From positions 1,148,978 to 1,212,977 of the forward strand of contig CAADRB010000029.1 of the NCBI GenBank assembly GCA_900708905.1: 64,000 nucleotides of DNA, read 5' to 3'. Source of the DNA: Hymenolepis diminuta (Eukaryota > Platyhelminthes > Cestoda > Cyclophyllidea > Hymenolepididae). The position numbers and the translations under genes were made by a program. Positions 49,480 through 60,450 of the stretch are shown in pieces (the stretch's first letter is position 1; each line of letters opens with the position of its first letter). The notes under the pieces were generated by a model, which worked only from the letters and a program-made list of their open reading frames with translations, had not been told where the DNA came from and did no database searches.

Positions 49480-49626
49480 GCTGTCGGGCGTGATAAAGAA
49501 AAAATCGATAATACTTAAAAAATATCAATGTTTTACAACTGAAATACAGGAAGACGCCTGAAAATCGAAATTATGTGATCTCTTCCAGTGGGTATTATTA
49601 TTTTACGCTGCTGTTCATGCATTTCT

Positions 49627-49802
49627 GTTTGCATTACGGTTGTAAATGGCGGATAATATAAATCAACCTATCGGTTCGAAAAAGTGCGTCTTGTGTTAAT
49701 ATAGTGGTTTGGGTCGTTTTGTAGTGCGGTGCTGTCGGGTCGTGTTTGTAACTAGTGCAATATCTTAGGGAATTTTAAGAGTCGGTTACGGTATCCTATA
49801 GG
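49627..49802 (-). repeat. Dispersed repeat family A, copy 3
   Basis: On the minus strand it reads CTATAGGATACCGTAACCGACTC, CACGACCCGACAGCACC, ACGACCCAAACCAC and CCATTTACAACCGTAATG, matching copies at 1382 and 4421. The 3' third of the family unit is missing. It ends about 150 bp upstream of the pseudokinase ATG, in the same orientation, and so may overlap that gene's promoter. Confidence 0.8.
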
Positions 49803-50072
49803 GAAGGGCAGATTACAACAATTCCCTAATTGGATTCCGCGCACTTCCCAAACCTGTACATATATTAGGCGGATAATTGGTATCTCCAAATTTGTTAGTT
49901 TAGTAAACTATCTGTAAAATATCAAGTAAATTCTTCTAACATAGTGGCATCTGCGAACTTATTTTCATAATGAAATTCTCCGATGTAGCCGATTCTCGCT
50001 AGTTAGATCTATATAATTGTTGAAGATGTTTTATAAAAGGGTTTTGACAAAGGCTCTCTGCTAAAATCGGTA

Positions 50073-50387
50073 GATGTCTATCAATACCTGGCGATTAGAA
50101 ATGGTTAACTGCCGATAAGGTCTCCACCATGGTGTCCACAGGCGGTCCCTCTGTGTGTTTGGGTGTTTGCACATAGATACCTAAACAGTGTCCATCATCA
50201 CGCCGAGACTCCGATGACGGCAAGACCGGCGTCTAATGAAGAAATGTTTTGTATATAAACCTAATTTACTTATTAATAAATTGGGGCGGCTTGTCTGCCA
50301 CTTCCGAGCTGGTCTGGGGACATAGGTAGCCCGATCTATTCTATGTTTTCAAACGGTGTGGCCCCGATAGACCTCATGTTATTACAA
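50073..50387 (-). repeat. Dispersed repeat family B, full-length copy
   Basis: Same orientation as, and homologous end to end with, 47,411-47,740. The pair brackets the pseudokinase gene and repeat A copy 3. Differences from its partner are mainly substitutions with few small indels. Confidence 0.85.
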
Positions 50388-51420
50388 CATCAATCTGAAC
50401 AGGAGTAACAGTCTATGTTACGTAGAATAAAATGGCATTTTCCTTCAAAATTATCAATATAAGTAACATCATTGTTATTTGAACAAATCGTTTTCTGCTA
50501 CATTCTTAAAGAGCAAATAATACGAATTACCTAATTTATGAACGTATTGATTACTTGATATCTGTGTTTGATCTAGTCAAATTACTTAGATAATTTAAGT
50601 GTTCGATTACCCATCATCAGATTCTTTTGCGTAATTGACGTGGAACCGAAGGTAAGCCAAGTGAATGTGGTATATATAGAATAATACATGAATGATATAT
50701 TATTATGACTCAGGATTTTTTTGAATGGATATATCTTTATATATGTTAAATAAATTTTAGGAATGTTTCATGTTAATAGGATAAATAAATATGCTCCTCT
50801 AAAGCTGAAATTTCACAAACCATTTTTGAGAAAAAGTTTAAAAATTGAAAATTTTTAATGTTTATTCTGAAAATTTTGATAAAATTTGTTTAGTTTTATG
50901 GAACAAAATTATGATGCTCGGAATGCTTTAATTCTTGTGAGGGCTCGAAACAAATTATAAAGAAATAATATTTTATTTACTAAGATTTAAATTACATATC
51001 TTATATATTTCATGACCAAAATATAATTATTGTATTAAATGCGAAGTTAATTGAAGGACAAATCTCTAACGCGCCTATTTGTCCAATCCGGTCTTTACGC
51101 ACTTACACGTATACGTTCGGCTTAGCCTTGGATTCGCTATTTTTGACAAAGGTGGATATTTCGTAGCTGCCATGAATAAATTAATTTGCTTACGATATCA
51201 TTTTTTCTCCTAATTATGTGTCTACCTATAAGACGCGAATTTTTACATTTTATAGTGATTGCATTTGTATTTTCGTGTGTTAGCTCTATGAACACGAGTC
51301 CGCTTTGCTTTTCCTCTTATATATCTATTTTGTCAAATATTTAATCAAACTATCAGCAGTGAATATTTTACGTATGATTTGTTTTAAATTTCCCACGTAC
51401 GCCTCTTTTCAAAATTTCAG
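50388..51420. other. YKT6 upstream region, nothing firm
   Basis: AT-rich, with no gene or clear repeat seen. It should contain the YKT6 promoter. It ends with CTCTTTTCAAAATTTCAG, a good splice acceptor only 13 nt before the YKT6 ATG. Confidence 0.45.
51403..51420 (+). promoter_or_regulatory. Splice acceptor in the YKT6 5' UTR (cis or spliced-leader)
   Basis: A pyrimidine-rich tract ending TTTCAG lies 13 nt upstream of the start codon. It is either the end of a 5'-UTR intron or a spliced-leader trans-splicing site, common in flatworm mRNAs. No donor pairing can be proven from the sequence. Confidence 0.45.
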
Positions 51421-51433
51421 ACCGCAAAGGAAA

Positions 51434-54400
51434 ATGAAGCTATTTTCCCTTCAAGTTCTGTACAAATGCGATCCCAAACCGAAATTACTTCAGAGTACCT
51501 ATGAGCTTTCCAGTTTTGGCTTCTTTCAGCGTGCTAGTATCCAGGAATTTTTGGATTTTACTGCTAAACTAGTCTGTGAGAGGACAGTAGTTTGTGCTAG
51601 GTCGGCTGTTCAAGAAAGAGGTTTGTTTTCCTTTCTGTTGCCTTCTAATATTATTGATATAGAATTCCTATTCATTTAAATTTATCTCTTTTAGACTACT
51701 TTTGTCACATTTTTGTTAGACACGATAACCTTTGTGGTGTCGTATTTTCCGACCAGGAATATTCCCAAAGGGTGGCTCAGACACTACTCACTAAGGTAAG
51801 TTCACTTGTTTTTTTTGGCTTGGATTATATTTTTAAGTCTTGATTTTTCCATATTTGCGTCACGAAATCACATCCTTGACTTTGATCGATTTACACTGGG
51901 CTGCTTGCGCACTCTGTTTTGATGCAATTTATTGAAGTTTAGTAGCATGAAATCCTTTTATTTTCCGGTGTTATAATTACATATGTAGCTTGCTCGATTA
52001 TATTCAAATCGATTCTGAAAGTCTATATATCACTACTTTTTAATGTTTTCTGTGACTTCGGCGTTTTCATAATACCTAGAACAAGCGCTGTACCTTTAAC
52101 CCGTTGTTTGACCGTTATTGAACAGAACATTGAATCCACTTTTTGTGAGAAATATCTTTCCCTTTTGTTTACTTTTGAACCGGTCCAATTAAATAAGCAC
52201 GTTATCTTTGATCCTTGTGAATTAATCATGTAAGTAATTCTGCATTCTCTAACTTAACTACCATTAGCATCCACTTAAGGCAAGCTTGACTAATTGATTT
52301 ATTTAATTTAAATTCTACCTCCGTTGTCAACGCTACCATGCAAATAATACAATCTTTTACAGCACATGTAGACTAGATTTACGTTTTCACACCTAACCGT
52401 TTACCCTTTTACATTCATCTGAGGTCAAAGTGTGTGAACTTTCTAGCACGAGTTACTTAACGGGTGCGAGGTCTTTAAAAGTAAAATATTCGCTTAAGGC
52501 AGAATGCTTACTTGATTCTTTAATATTATTCAGTTGGGAGTTCATGGCGTATTGTTTTTATAATAAAGGAGCAATCCATTGTCACTTATATTTTTGTTAT
52601 AGACATTTCTCGCTGTTGAAATTTTCACCATATTCAAGAAAAGGGAATTTCATCACTTTATTCATCCAAACATTAAAGAGCCACGTCGGCCAATATTATG
52701 ACCTCTACATAAGTTCAAGGGACGGTGTTTATACTGCTACGGGCAATGGGTTATACATGAGTATTATAATATCTAAATTTATTGAAGGTGATTGTTTTCA
52801 ACAATCACAATTATTGAACTTCTCTAGTGGAAAACTTGATTTTTGTCATTTTTCGACCGTATTTTATTAGTGAGGTGTTTATTTTTTTCAATGCTAATAT
52901 TAAATCTGACCTCCGACATAATAGACATGCACTATGTCTGATCTCTCATCAGGGGTATAGTTAACGTTGCTTCATTCGAGCAAGCTTTATACATCTTCCT
53001 CAGAGAGATTACTGATGGGACTCGTATATACAGGCTGTTCAAAAGTTAAAAGTGTCAAATATGTCGTAGAAATCACCAAGTGGTTTTTGGTGTATGCCAT
53101 CATTAACCTTTGAAGCTAGTCATTGTATTCATTTCAATGATTTGTCGTTAATTTTTGCGAGTATAATAATTACATAACTAGTCGAATCCACCTTTTAAAG
53201 GTGGGTGCTCTTATATGGAACAGTACCAAGTAACTTATCCTCAACATATAAATTGGAATCAATCCATTCGGTATAAAAATTTGGGCGCTTTTTGCTTCAG
53301 AAAAACCTTATATTCACCCTGGCATTGTGATGGTGAAAATTCTTCTCTTCACTTTTGTTCTCTAACTCCTACATCGAAACTTCAATTTTTCATGCGGTGC
53401 GCCTGTGTGCTCTCAAATTATTTATGTGGGCATGTTTTTCACGTGATTAACTCCCTTTTGTTGCGAGCAGTGAGTAAGTTATCTTAACTGATAACGTCAA
53501 AGATTTCTTCCACGAAAAAGCGAGTGGTTCATTTTTTGCAAATTGTGAAGCCTGTTGTTATCTGAAGCTATTTTCTCACATCGTGTATTGTAAGACTTTT
53601 GAAGCTAATCCCTAAAGGGAAATTCAGGATTTATATTCGCCTCTCAACTTCGTTTAGGAGAGCGCTTTCTGAATCCATTTTGGGCAAGGAGTAGCATCAT
53701 GATGCTAACCTGTTGAGAAACTCATTCTGCCACCCCTTAATTAGCCATTATGATTTTTCCATTTCTTTCACTCCATGTACACTGATGATCATCAGACCCG
53801 TAACCTCTGACCGCAGGCGAACACTCTAACGACCGCACCACCGGTGCATAAATTTTCCTTTATTATTATCCATTGCGAAGCAAACACATTTTACAATTTG
53901 TAATCATATATAGCATCTACAAATGGATAATAGAAAGAGATTAAGGAGCACTTGAGAAATTTATAAGCAAGGTTAAATGAAAGAATAAAAAACCCGTATG
54001 CGTTTGTAATTTGAAATCGTCAGGTTTTCTGCTTATTTGCGTAATAATAATTTAATAACTGCTCTTTTTTCAACTGCTTTTAGACTCTAGAGGATTTTAC
54101 AATCGAATATCCTCCATCCACATGGTCAACACTATCCCCAGGGTATGTTAATTAACCGCGTTTTTGCTTCCTACGTGCTTACTTTGAGGTGCTGGTATTA
54201 GATATTTAATTAATAAATGTCCGTTTATATAAAGTGTAAAGAGAGTTTAGAACTTTTGGATATTACATTTGTTCATTGTTCAGTCCACATTAGAGAATGT
54301 GTGTTGGTGACTTCTTGACATTCGAATATTTGTTTAGCTTTTCTGTCTGTTTTCCTTATTCTTTTTTCAGTGTCTATCGAATAAGTATTAGTAAAACATT

Positions 54401-57400
54401 TACGGTCAGAATCGAGATAACATCCAGATTGCTCATGGTTTAATCGCCTCTATACTGTATAAGACATGCGCATTACTACGAATCCTTCATCAATATACAA
54501 TCATTCGCCTACTGTCAAATTTTGTTCAGAGCGAGTTTCATATCCAGAGAAAATGGAATCAGCTTTGTTGAAGTTCTTCAACCATTACGGATTGGTCTTA
54601 CCAAAGACTTTCTTGGTATCTTATGCAAGTAGTGGTAGATAAATTCCTTCAAGACGGCCTCAGTTAGTCTTGTTATAATTCCCAAGCTCATTTAGTAAAT
54701 CTTATTTCAGCGCCCATCTTGGGTAAGGATTGGCATCTTGAAGCCTGCCCGGTGATATCCTAATTCTACCACCTTTATTAGCCGGATTTAATCAGTGCGG
54801 TTGGTCATTCCGCTCAAAGTGTGTGCCAGTGAGAATCGAGCCGCGAATATTACCTTATATAGCAATTGCAGACTTTAAAAATTTCCAAACCTCACTAGTC
54901 AGGGCTTTATAATTCGTTTTACAAAAGATATGCATGTTCCAGTATATTCTCTAGGGTTTTAATGGATTCTGAATTTGATGATGTTGACGCTGTACGTTGA
55001 TTTACTTGCCCGATAAATCTCTCTTTCCTCTTCCTCCTGATTCCGTGTTTTTATTTTGTTTGATTAAACTGCTGGCCAGACAGGGAAGGAGGCTGGCCTG
55101 TGTTCTTGTCTCACTCAAAATATCATGCTCCATCCACCCCATGCACAGTGGAAGCACGGGGAGATAGAGCGAGCCTATTAAGGTATTGTTTTAAGAAGTT
55201 TGTTTCACATAATTTTAACGGACAAAGGAAAGTTTCTAGGACAATATCTGTGCTCTAAACATAATACAGGATACAAATTCTTATTAATTCGAGAGATCAC
55301 GGGAAATATGATGGGTGACGCATCACTAGGATACCTCTGAGTCCTACATTTAAGACAGGAGTATAAATGTTAAAACGGCCAAAGACTTGAAACTTTGAGA
55401 GAATGTTAGTTTACTCTTGCTAGGGCATTTGCCAGGAGAATATGCACATAAATTTAAGAGTGGGTTATGAGTGATTCTGCACATTTAATTTAAAATTAAT
55501 CTAATTTGTTAATATGGCAACTCTCCGTCACATTGCATGCGCGCCCCTTCTCCCCCTACCTTCCATCCTCTCCTCATTCCTCCTCCCTAAGCTATCTTTC
55601 TCTTGATTCGTTTTTTTTTCTATTTCAGACATTCTGAAAATGGCTGGCCCATTTATTAAATTCCATTCAATCATACCAGGTTACGAAGATATACACGTTG
55701 GATTTATTATCAGTGAAAATGTACTTTGTCTTAGTTTCCTTGTGATGTGTCTGAGGCTCTTTACAAACCCTATCCTTGATATGATCTCATAGAAACGATT
55801 AGTGACTAAAACTACTAAATTTATAAGATTTCAGTAGAGTTACTAGCTAATACTAACGTATGTACCTGTTCTCTTAGCTGGTTCGGTATCGAAGACTTCA
55901 AATAGGGGTTCCGTAGCGATAGTGGAATTATGATACTAGTTTCTTGGGTAATTTGCATATAGTCGCGTAATCAAACGATTTATTCGTCTCTTCCGGACCC
56001 CTTTGTCTACTGAAAATGTGCTTGCGATGTGCTTGTTTGAATAGTATAACTTACGTTTGGTTAAAGCCTGAGGTTAGAGCAAGTTAGAACTTGATTTGTT
56101 ATACTCAAAGATACTCGGGAATTTTAGAGTACCTAGTTCTAACGTCGTTCGTCAGCCTTGCAATTAAAACATAGGTCGACTAATACACCCACTAGGTAGA
56201 CAAATTTTATATTTGGTATCTTGAAACTTGGGGTAGACCTTGGATATGGTTGGATTTCAGTTAGCAGTTAACCTTTGTATACATCCGAGTTACTAGTATT
56301 AATCGCTAATCAAATTCGGCTACTTTTGCTCTTTAGCTAGCTCTCATTCTTAGATGTCATAAAACAATTTTCTCTTTTACCGGAGTGTCTTCTAGGGAAA
56401 ACTTAAGGGTTTTAGACATTAAAAATTTTTAAATGTGGTGTTTTACGTTCGTACTTTATTTCTTGCTTTTGTCTTTTTAGTGGAGCAAACATGCGAAAGT
56501 TGGGAGAATACCTTGTAAAGTACCAAGATCCTCGTCAGGCTGATAGCTTAACAAAACTGCAAGCTGATGTTGAAGACACTACGCAAATTATCGTAAGTTT
56601 CTCCTTATTTGCTCATTAAATTGAAAATTTTTCGATAAATTAGGTGAGATTCTTATTCTCTAAGACACCTATTTTTCCCTGAATAAAATTATTTATTACT
56701 AGGCACATTTGATTGGAAGCAAAAGCAAAAATAGTGAATTTTTTATTTTGTTCTAATTGTTTAAGCAGCAAAGTGGCAGTCTCGTACTGCTTTGTAACTC
56801 TCTAGATTAGAAGTTTTCTAATTTGTTACGAATAATAATCGCTGTGTTGATCAATGACACGAGTTTCTTCTCGTAAGTTATTCTCGTTATACTATGACAA
56901 TCGTCATCGTTAAACGTGCATGTGATCATGCAAAAATATCAGAATAAAGTGGGCTATCAGTGTTTTTAGTAGATTTATGTTATTTTTTGAGGAGACAACA
57001 ATAGTGTCCTTCTTTATTTGTGCCTTTGATGTAGATTATTTTACGACCCTTTTAAAAATAAAGCTTTTTAGGATTCCGTCGTGTGATTGCGGTCCGATGT
57101 CGCCTTAGATAAGATTAAAATCAAACGTTTGTCTATTTATGTGAGCTTCAATCTTATTGGGAACTGGGTTTTATTTCAAATTGAATTGATGCATGCATTT
57201 TAAATAATTTTGTTTGTTAAATATCTCCTCATTAGACTATTCCGATGTTTGAAATCGACCATACATAGTTATCCTCAGTACCCTACCCTGCGCGTAACAA
57301 GCAACGTGCAAATCAGCTGTATCAGAGATCAGGATTTCGATGCTCATTCGTGTTCATTCAGTTAATTTCATGACCAGATCCTTATCGCATTCGATCTATG

Positions 57401-60100
57401 TTATCAAGTTGTGGTGATTAATATCTTGATTCTTAGTATGATATCTCCATCCTGACCATTAAGTGGCAGAATTTCAGCGAAGAATATGACTTAGATTCTT
57501 CTTAAAGCACCTGTAATACCCAGATATAAGTCATTTTGAAGTCAGATTTTACTAATATTGTGTATGGTATATGAGCTTTTTCTTAATTTTAGCGAACAGC
57601 GCGCATTTTTAAGTATTTATATTAGGTAGTCTAGGGTGAATTTCCTGTGGCTTAGATTTGATTGCTCGTATTTTTGCACGACTAATTAACTCCTACCTGT
57701 TCTTGTTTAGCAACAAACGCTCGAAACACTAATAGAACGAGGTGAAAAACTCGACGATTTGGTCAGCAAATCGGAGGATCTCAGCTCTCAGTCAAAACTT
57801 TTCTACCAAACTGTAAGTGAACTTTTGTGCTTTAACTGCCGTTAAACACACCTTAATCGATCCCTGTTTTTTTCCGATGAAATTGTTTTAACAAACTCGT
57901 TGCTGTCATTGCTTTTTTATATTTATATTCTCCCCGTAAACAAGATTAGCTTGAATTCAAGTTAAGCGGTGAATAATAAACTTACGTAATATGTTTATCA
58001 CATCGATAACTAACTTGTTTCGCTCGCAAATAGGATTTTTTGTAATTCATTTATACCAGTATGGATGTGTAGCTTCCAGTATTACTTTATTTGGTGGAAA
58101 GGCGGGAGGAGGGCAAAATACAGAGATTTCATTCCCGAAAAGTAAAGATTTATCTAAAGCTTAGACCGTGATTAGTGCGCATTTGTTTTTAAGATCTTAT
58201 CTTGAGATACTTTTGAGAGTTAAGGTTAGTTGTATTTGAGATTTCAAGGTTGTTGTGTGGATAGTTACACTATATGCTGAACTAAATTTCGTGTTCATTG
58301 GCATTTTTGTAATTGAAAGTTTCAAAAGTCAGTTTTAATTCGCTTGAAAACGGAAGAAAGTGCGAAGAAAGAGCTGCATAAGTTTAGGTTTAATGACGTC
58401 TTAATTTCTTTAGTAGTTAATTGGTGTCAACTGAGATTTGGTGCTAATGTAATTAAAATGAACTCAGATTTTAGATATTAAACATACCCTATTACCACTT
58501 TTTTCGGCTATTTAATGGTAAGGACAACTAGTAAAACTGTTACTTTGCCTTGAATGAGATGCTCCTCAACACTCATCTGTGAGGATATAGTTGGTTCTAT
58601 ATGAGTTTCTCAATCAGTTACCACAAGAAATCTTATTTCCACGATCTACCAGTCATTAGTTCAAATTTCGAAATTCATTAGTGCATGTATAGTGACTGAA
58701 TCTCTCCCTGCGCAGATTCTCGGTCGGAAGATGTTTTCAAAATTTATTTACCAGTGGCTACAGGTTCTATTTATAGCTCCTCTGAAATAAAACCTCGTTC
58801 AATTAAATTGCTATTAATATCACACACTGGCTTCCGACTGGCTTCTCCTAGGGTAGCGGCGTAAATGCAAAAATTATGATAAGGTAGCGGGTCTTGGGTG
58901 CGTAGTCACTTAGCTATGTGCAACCTTTGATTTAGCTTCGGTAACGTAATCAAATCGTCTAGCTACTAATTGTATTCCACTTGGCTATAGAGGTTTGTAA
59001 ATCGCACTGAAAATACAGAAAAATAGAATTCGTGTAAATGTCAAAGTAATTCATGTTTTGGTGACCTGACTATTGCATAGTGCTGATTTCTAGAACTTCC
59101 GTAAATTTTCAGGAATAGGGAGAAATTTTCAATTTTGCCGTGCCCTCAAATGAATATAATGCTCACAAATATCCTAATCTTTCCTTGTTATTCTTGATTA
59201 AGGATACTAATCAATTTCCAAATTAACTTATCGTGCGTGTCATTATTATTTGTTACCATTTATATCAATGGTTCAATTGTATTTTGTATCGTTCAATGTC
59301 AATAATAATATAAATTATTTAACTAATCTGAAATCCATTGTTTAGTAATTATTGACCAGAAAAGATCTGCAGTAGCAAATATCGATGTTCTATAAAGTAC
59401 TGGCCATCGGAAAATTACTGAAGTACAGAGACTCAGTGGTGTACTATCTCCCGAGGGAATATTTTTAGGAAGTATTTCCCATAAATAAGAGCTTATTGGA
59501 TCTAATTTCATCTAGATGACTTCAGTTTCTGTAAATGAATCTCCATAGTTGAATATAGTAGATGATTAGAGACCCTTATGCAACACCTCTGAAATGACTG
59601 GCTGCAAAAAATGTCGGATTTTATGGGATTTTAGGATTTCGAAAGAGTTTGCTTTACTACATTTCTCATCTGACTCCTCTTGATTAACCAAATGGAAATC
59701 TCAACCATCTATGTATGGATACTAAGAATAGATTTTTTGTTTCTTTGAAACCCGCCATATTTCTACATATTGAATAGACAGATTTTACTTAATACGAGCT
59801 GTATTTCTTCTAACTCTTAAGCTTAGTATTAATCACCTACTAAATTAAAGACGGTCGATTCAAATTCACATGGACTAGCAAATTCAGATGGAGAAATTCT
59901 AGTTTGGTGACGATCTACAAGCAAAAATAAAGGATGTCAAGGCGTTTGAACTGTTTGAAGCTCCGCTATGGGTTTATGAATTTGATTGCGTGTGACTAGT
60001 GCACAAATTTAGCTGAAAACAAGTGAATATTCGGATCCCCACTGTTTGTTTTTATCTTTTTTAGGCAAAGAAAACAAATAGTTGCTGCAAGCTTTTGTAA
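51434..60100 (+). CDS. YKT6: YKT6, R-SNARE longin-domain vesicle-fusion protein, complete
   Basis: YKT6 is a lipid-anchored R-SNARE that cycles between cytosol and Golgi, endosome and autophagosome membranes and provides one of the four helices of the fusion bundle. Six exons: 51434-51620, 51695-51795, 54084-54142, 56481-56592, 57711-57812, 60065-60100. All junctions keep frame and give 198 aa, the same as human. The longin domain begins MKLFSLQVLYKCDPKPKLL, with SSFGFFQR, DYFCHIFVRHDNLCGVVFSD and EYSQRVAQTLL. The SNARE motif covers about 130-190 (YQDPRQADSLTKLQADV, then LIERGEKLDDLVSKSEDL) with the zero-layer Arg163. The C-terminus is AKKTNSCCKLL: Cys194 (palmitoylation) and Cys195 (prenylation) are in place. 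The ATG is fixed by family alignment, although the frame is open upstream. The first donor is the less usual GTTTGT. Exon 3 (59 nt) replaces a more variable part of the longin domain. Confidence 0.96.
53650..53850 (-). mobile_element. tRNA-derived SINE copy (best preserved head)
   Basis: The minus strand reads TGCACCGGTGGTGCGGTCGTTAGAG, then CCTGCGGTCAGAGGTTACGGGTCTGATGATC: a recognisable tRNA-like box A and box B about 40 nt apart. The body has GGGGTGGCAGAATGAGTTTC and CTCCTTGCCCAAAATGG and ends near GAAAGCGCT. It lies in YKT6 intron 2, antisense to the gene. The copies at 44,651 and 54,708 share the body. Confidence 0.75.
54708..54850 (-). mobile_element. tRNA-derived SINE copy, head rearranged
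   Basis: The minus strand contains GGCTCGATTCTCACTGG (box B-like), then GGCTAATAAAGGTGGTAGAATTAGG and ATCCTTACCCAAGATGGGCGCT. The last two correspond to GGCTAATTAAGGGGTGGCAGAATGAG and CTCCTTGCCCAAAATGG in the copy at 53,650. It lies in YKT6 intron 3, about 0.9 kb from that copy and in the same orientation. Confidence 0.65.
55535..55625 (+). repeat. Pyrimidine-rich tract in YKT6 intron 3
   Basis: About 90 bp strongly enriched in C and T on the + strand (CCCCTTCTCCCCCTACCTTCC…). A similar tract follows the YKT6 stop codon. No function is assigned. Confidence 0.6.
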
Positions 60101-60450
60101 ACAACAGTGCATCGTATTCCTCGCCCCGTGCTCCCCTTTCCTTGTTCTCCTCACTTCTTTCGCTCACCCACGCATCCCCATCCAAATTCCCTCCTAGATC
60201 TACCCACACGCGAGAAAGTGAGAACGGTTTATTCCATCTCTGTCCGCGATGTGTCTGATATATTCCATTCTCTTACCCTCTTTCAATCAGTGGCATGCGA
60301 GCGCGCACCTTATTTGACGTCTCCTTGTGCCTCTCTCTTCCCTCTCCCTCCTCCAAATCTCCTTACAACTGTCTTCCCCTTAATGAAATTCTCACACTCT
60401 TTCATTGTCTCAAAACTCGTTCCGTTTTTGTTTGCAGTAGATGATTAGGC
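60101..60450 (+). other. YKT6 3' UTR/flank, pyrimidine-rich
   Basis: The sequence after the stop is markedly C/T-rich (CTCGCCCCGTGCTCCCCTTTCC…, later CCCTCTCCCTCCTCC), unlike the AT-rich surroundings. The 113-codon open frame over it follows from this composition. It is probably transcribed 3' UTR. I did not find an unambiguous polyadenylation signal. Confidence 0.5.

Noticed and set aside
47411..50387. Hammerhead ribozyme in repeat B, as in schistosome Sm-alpha elements
   Set aside because: CTGATGA-like strings occur in the 47 kb copy but without a following stem and GAAA, and the 50 kb copy does not conserve them.
52430..52870. 146-codon open frame in YKT6 intron 2
   Set aside because: No recognisable family, no splice or start support, and it lies wholly in an intron of a well-defined gene.
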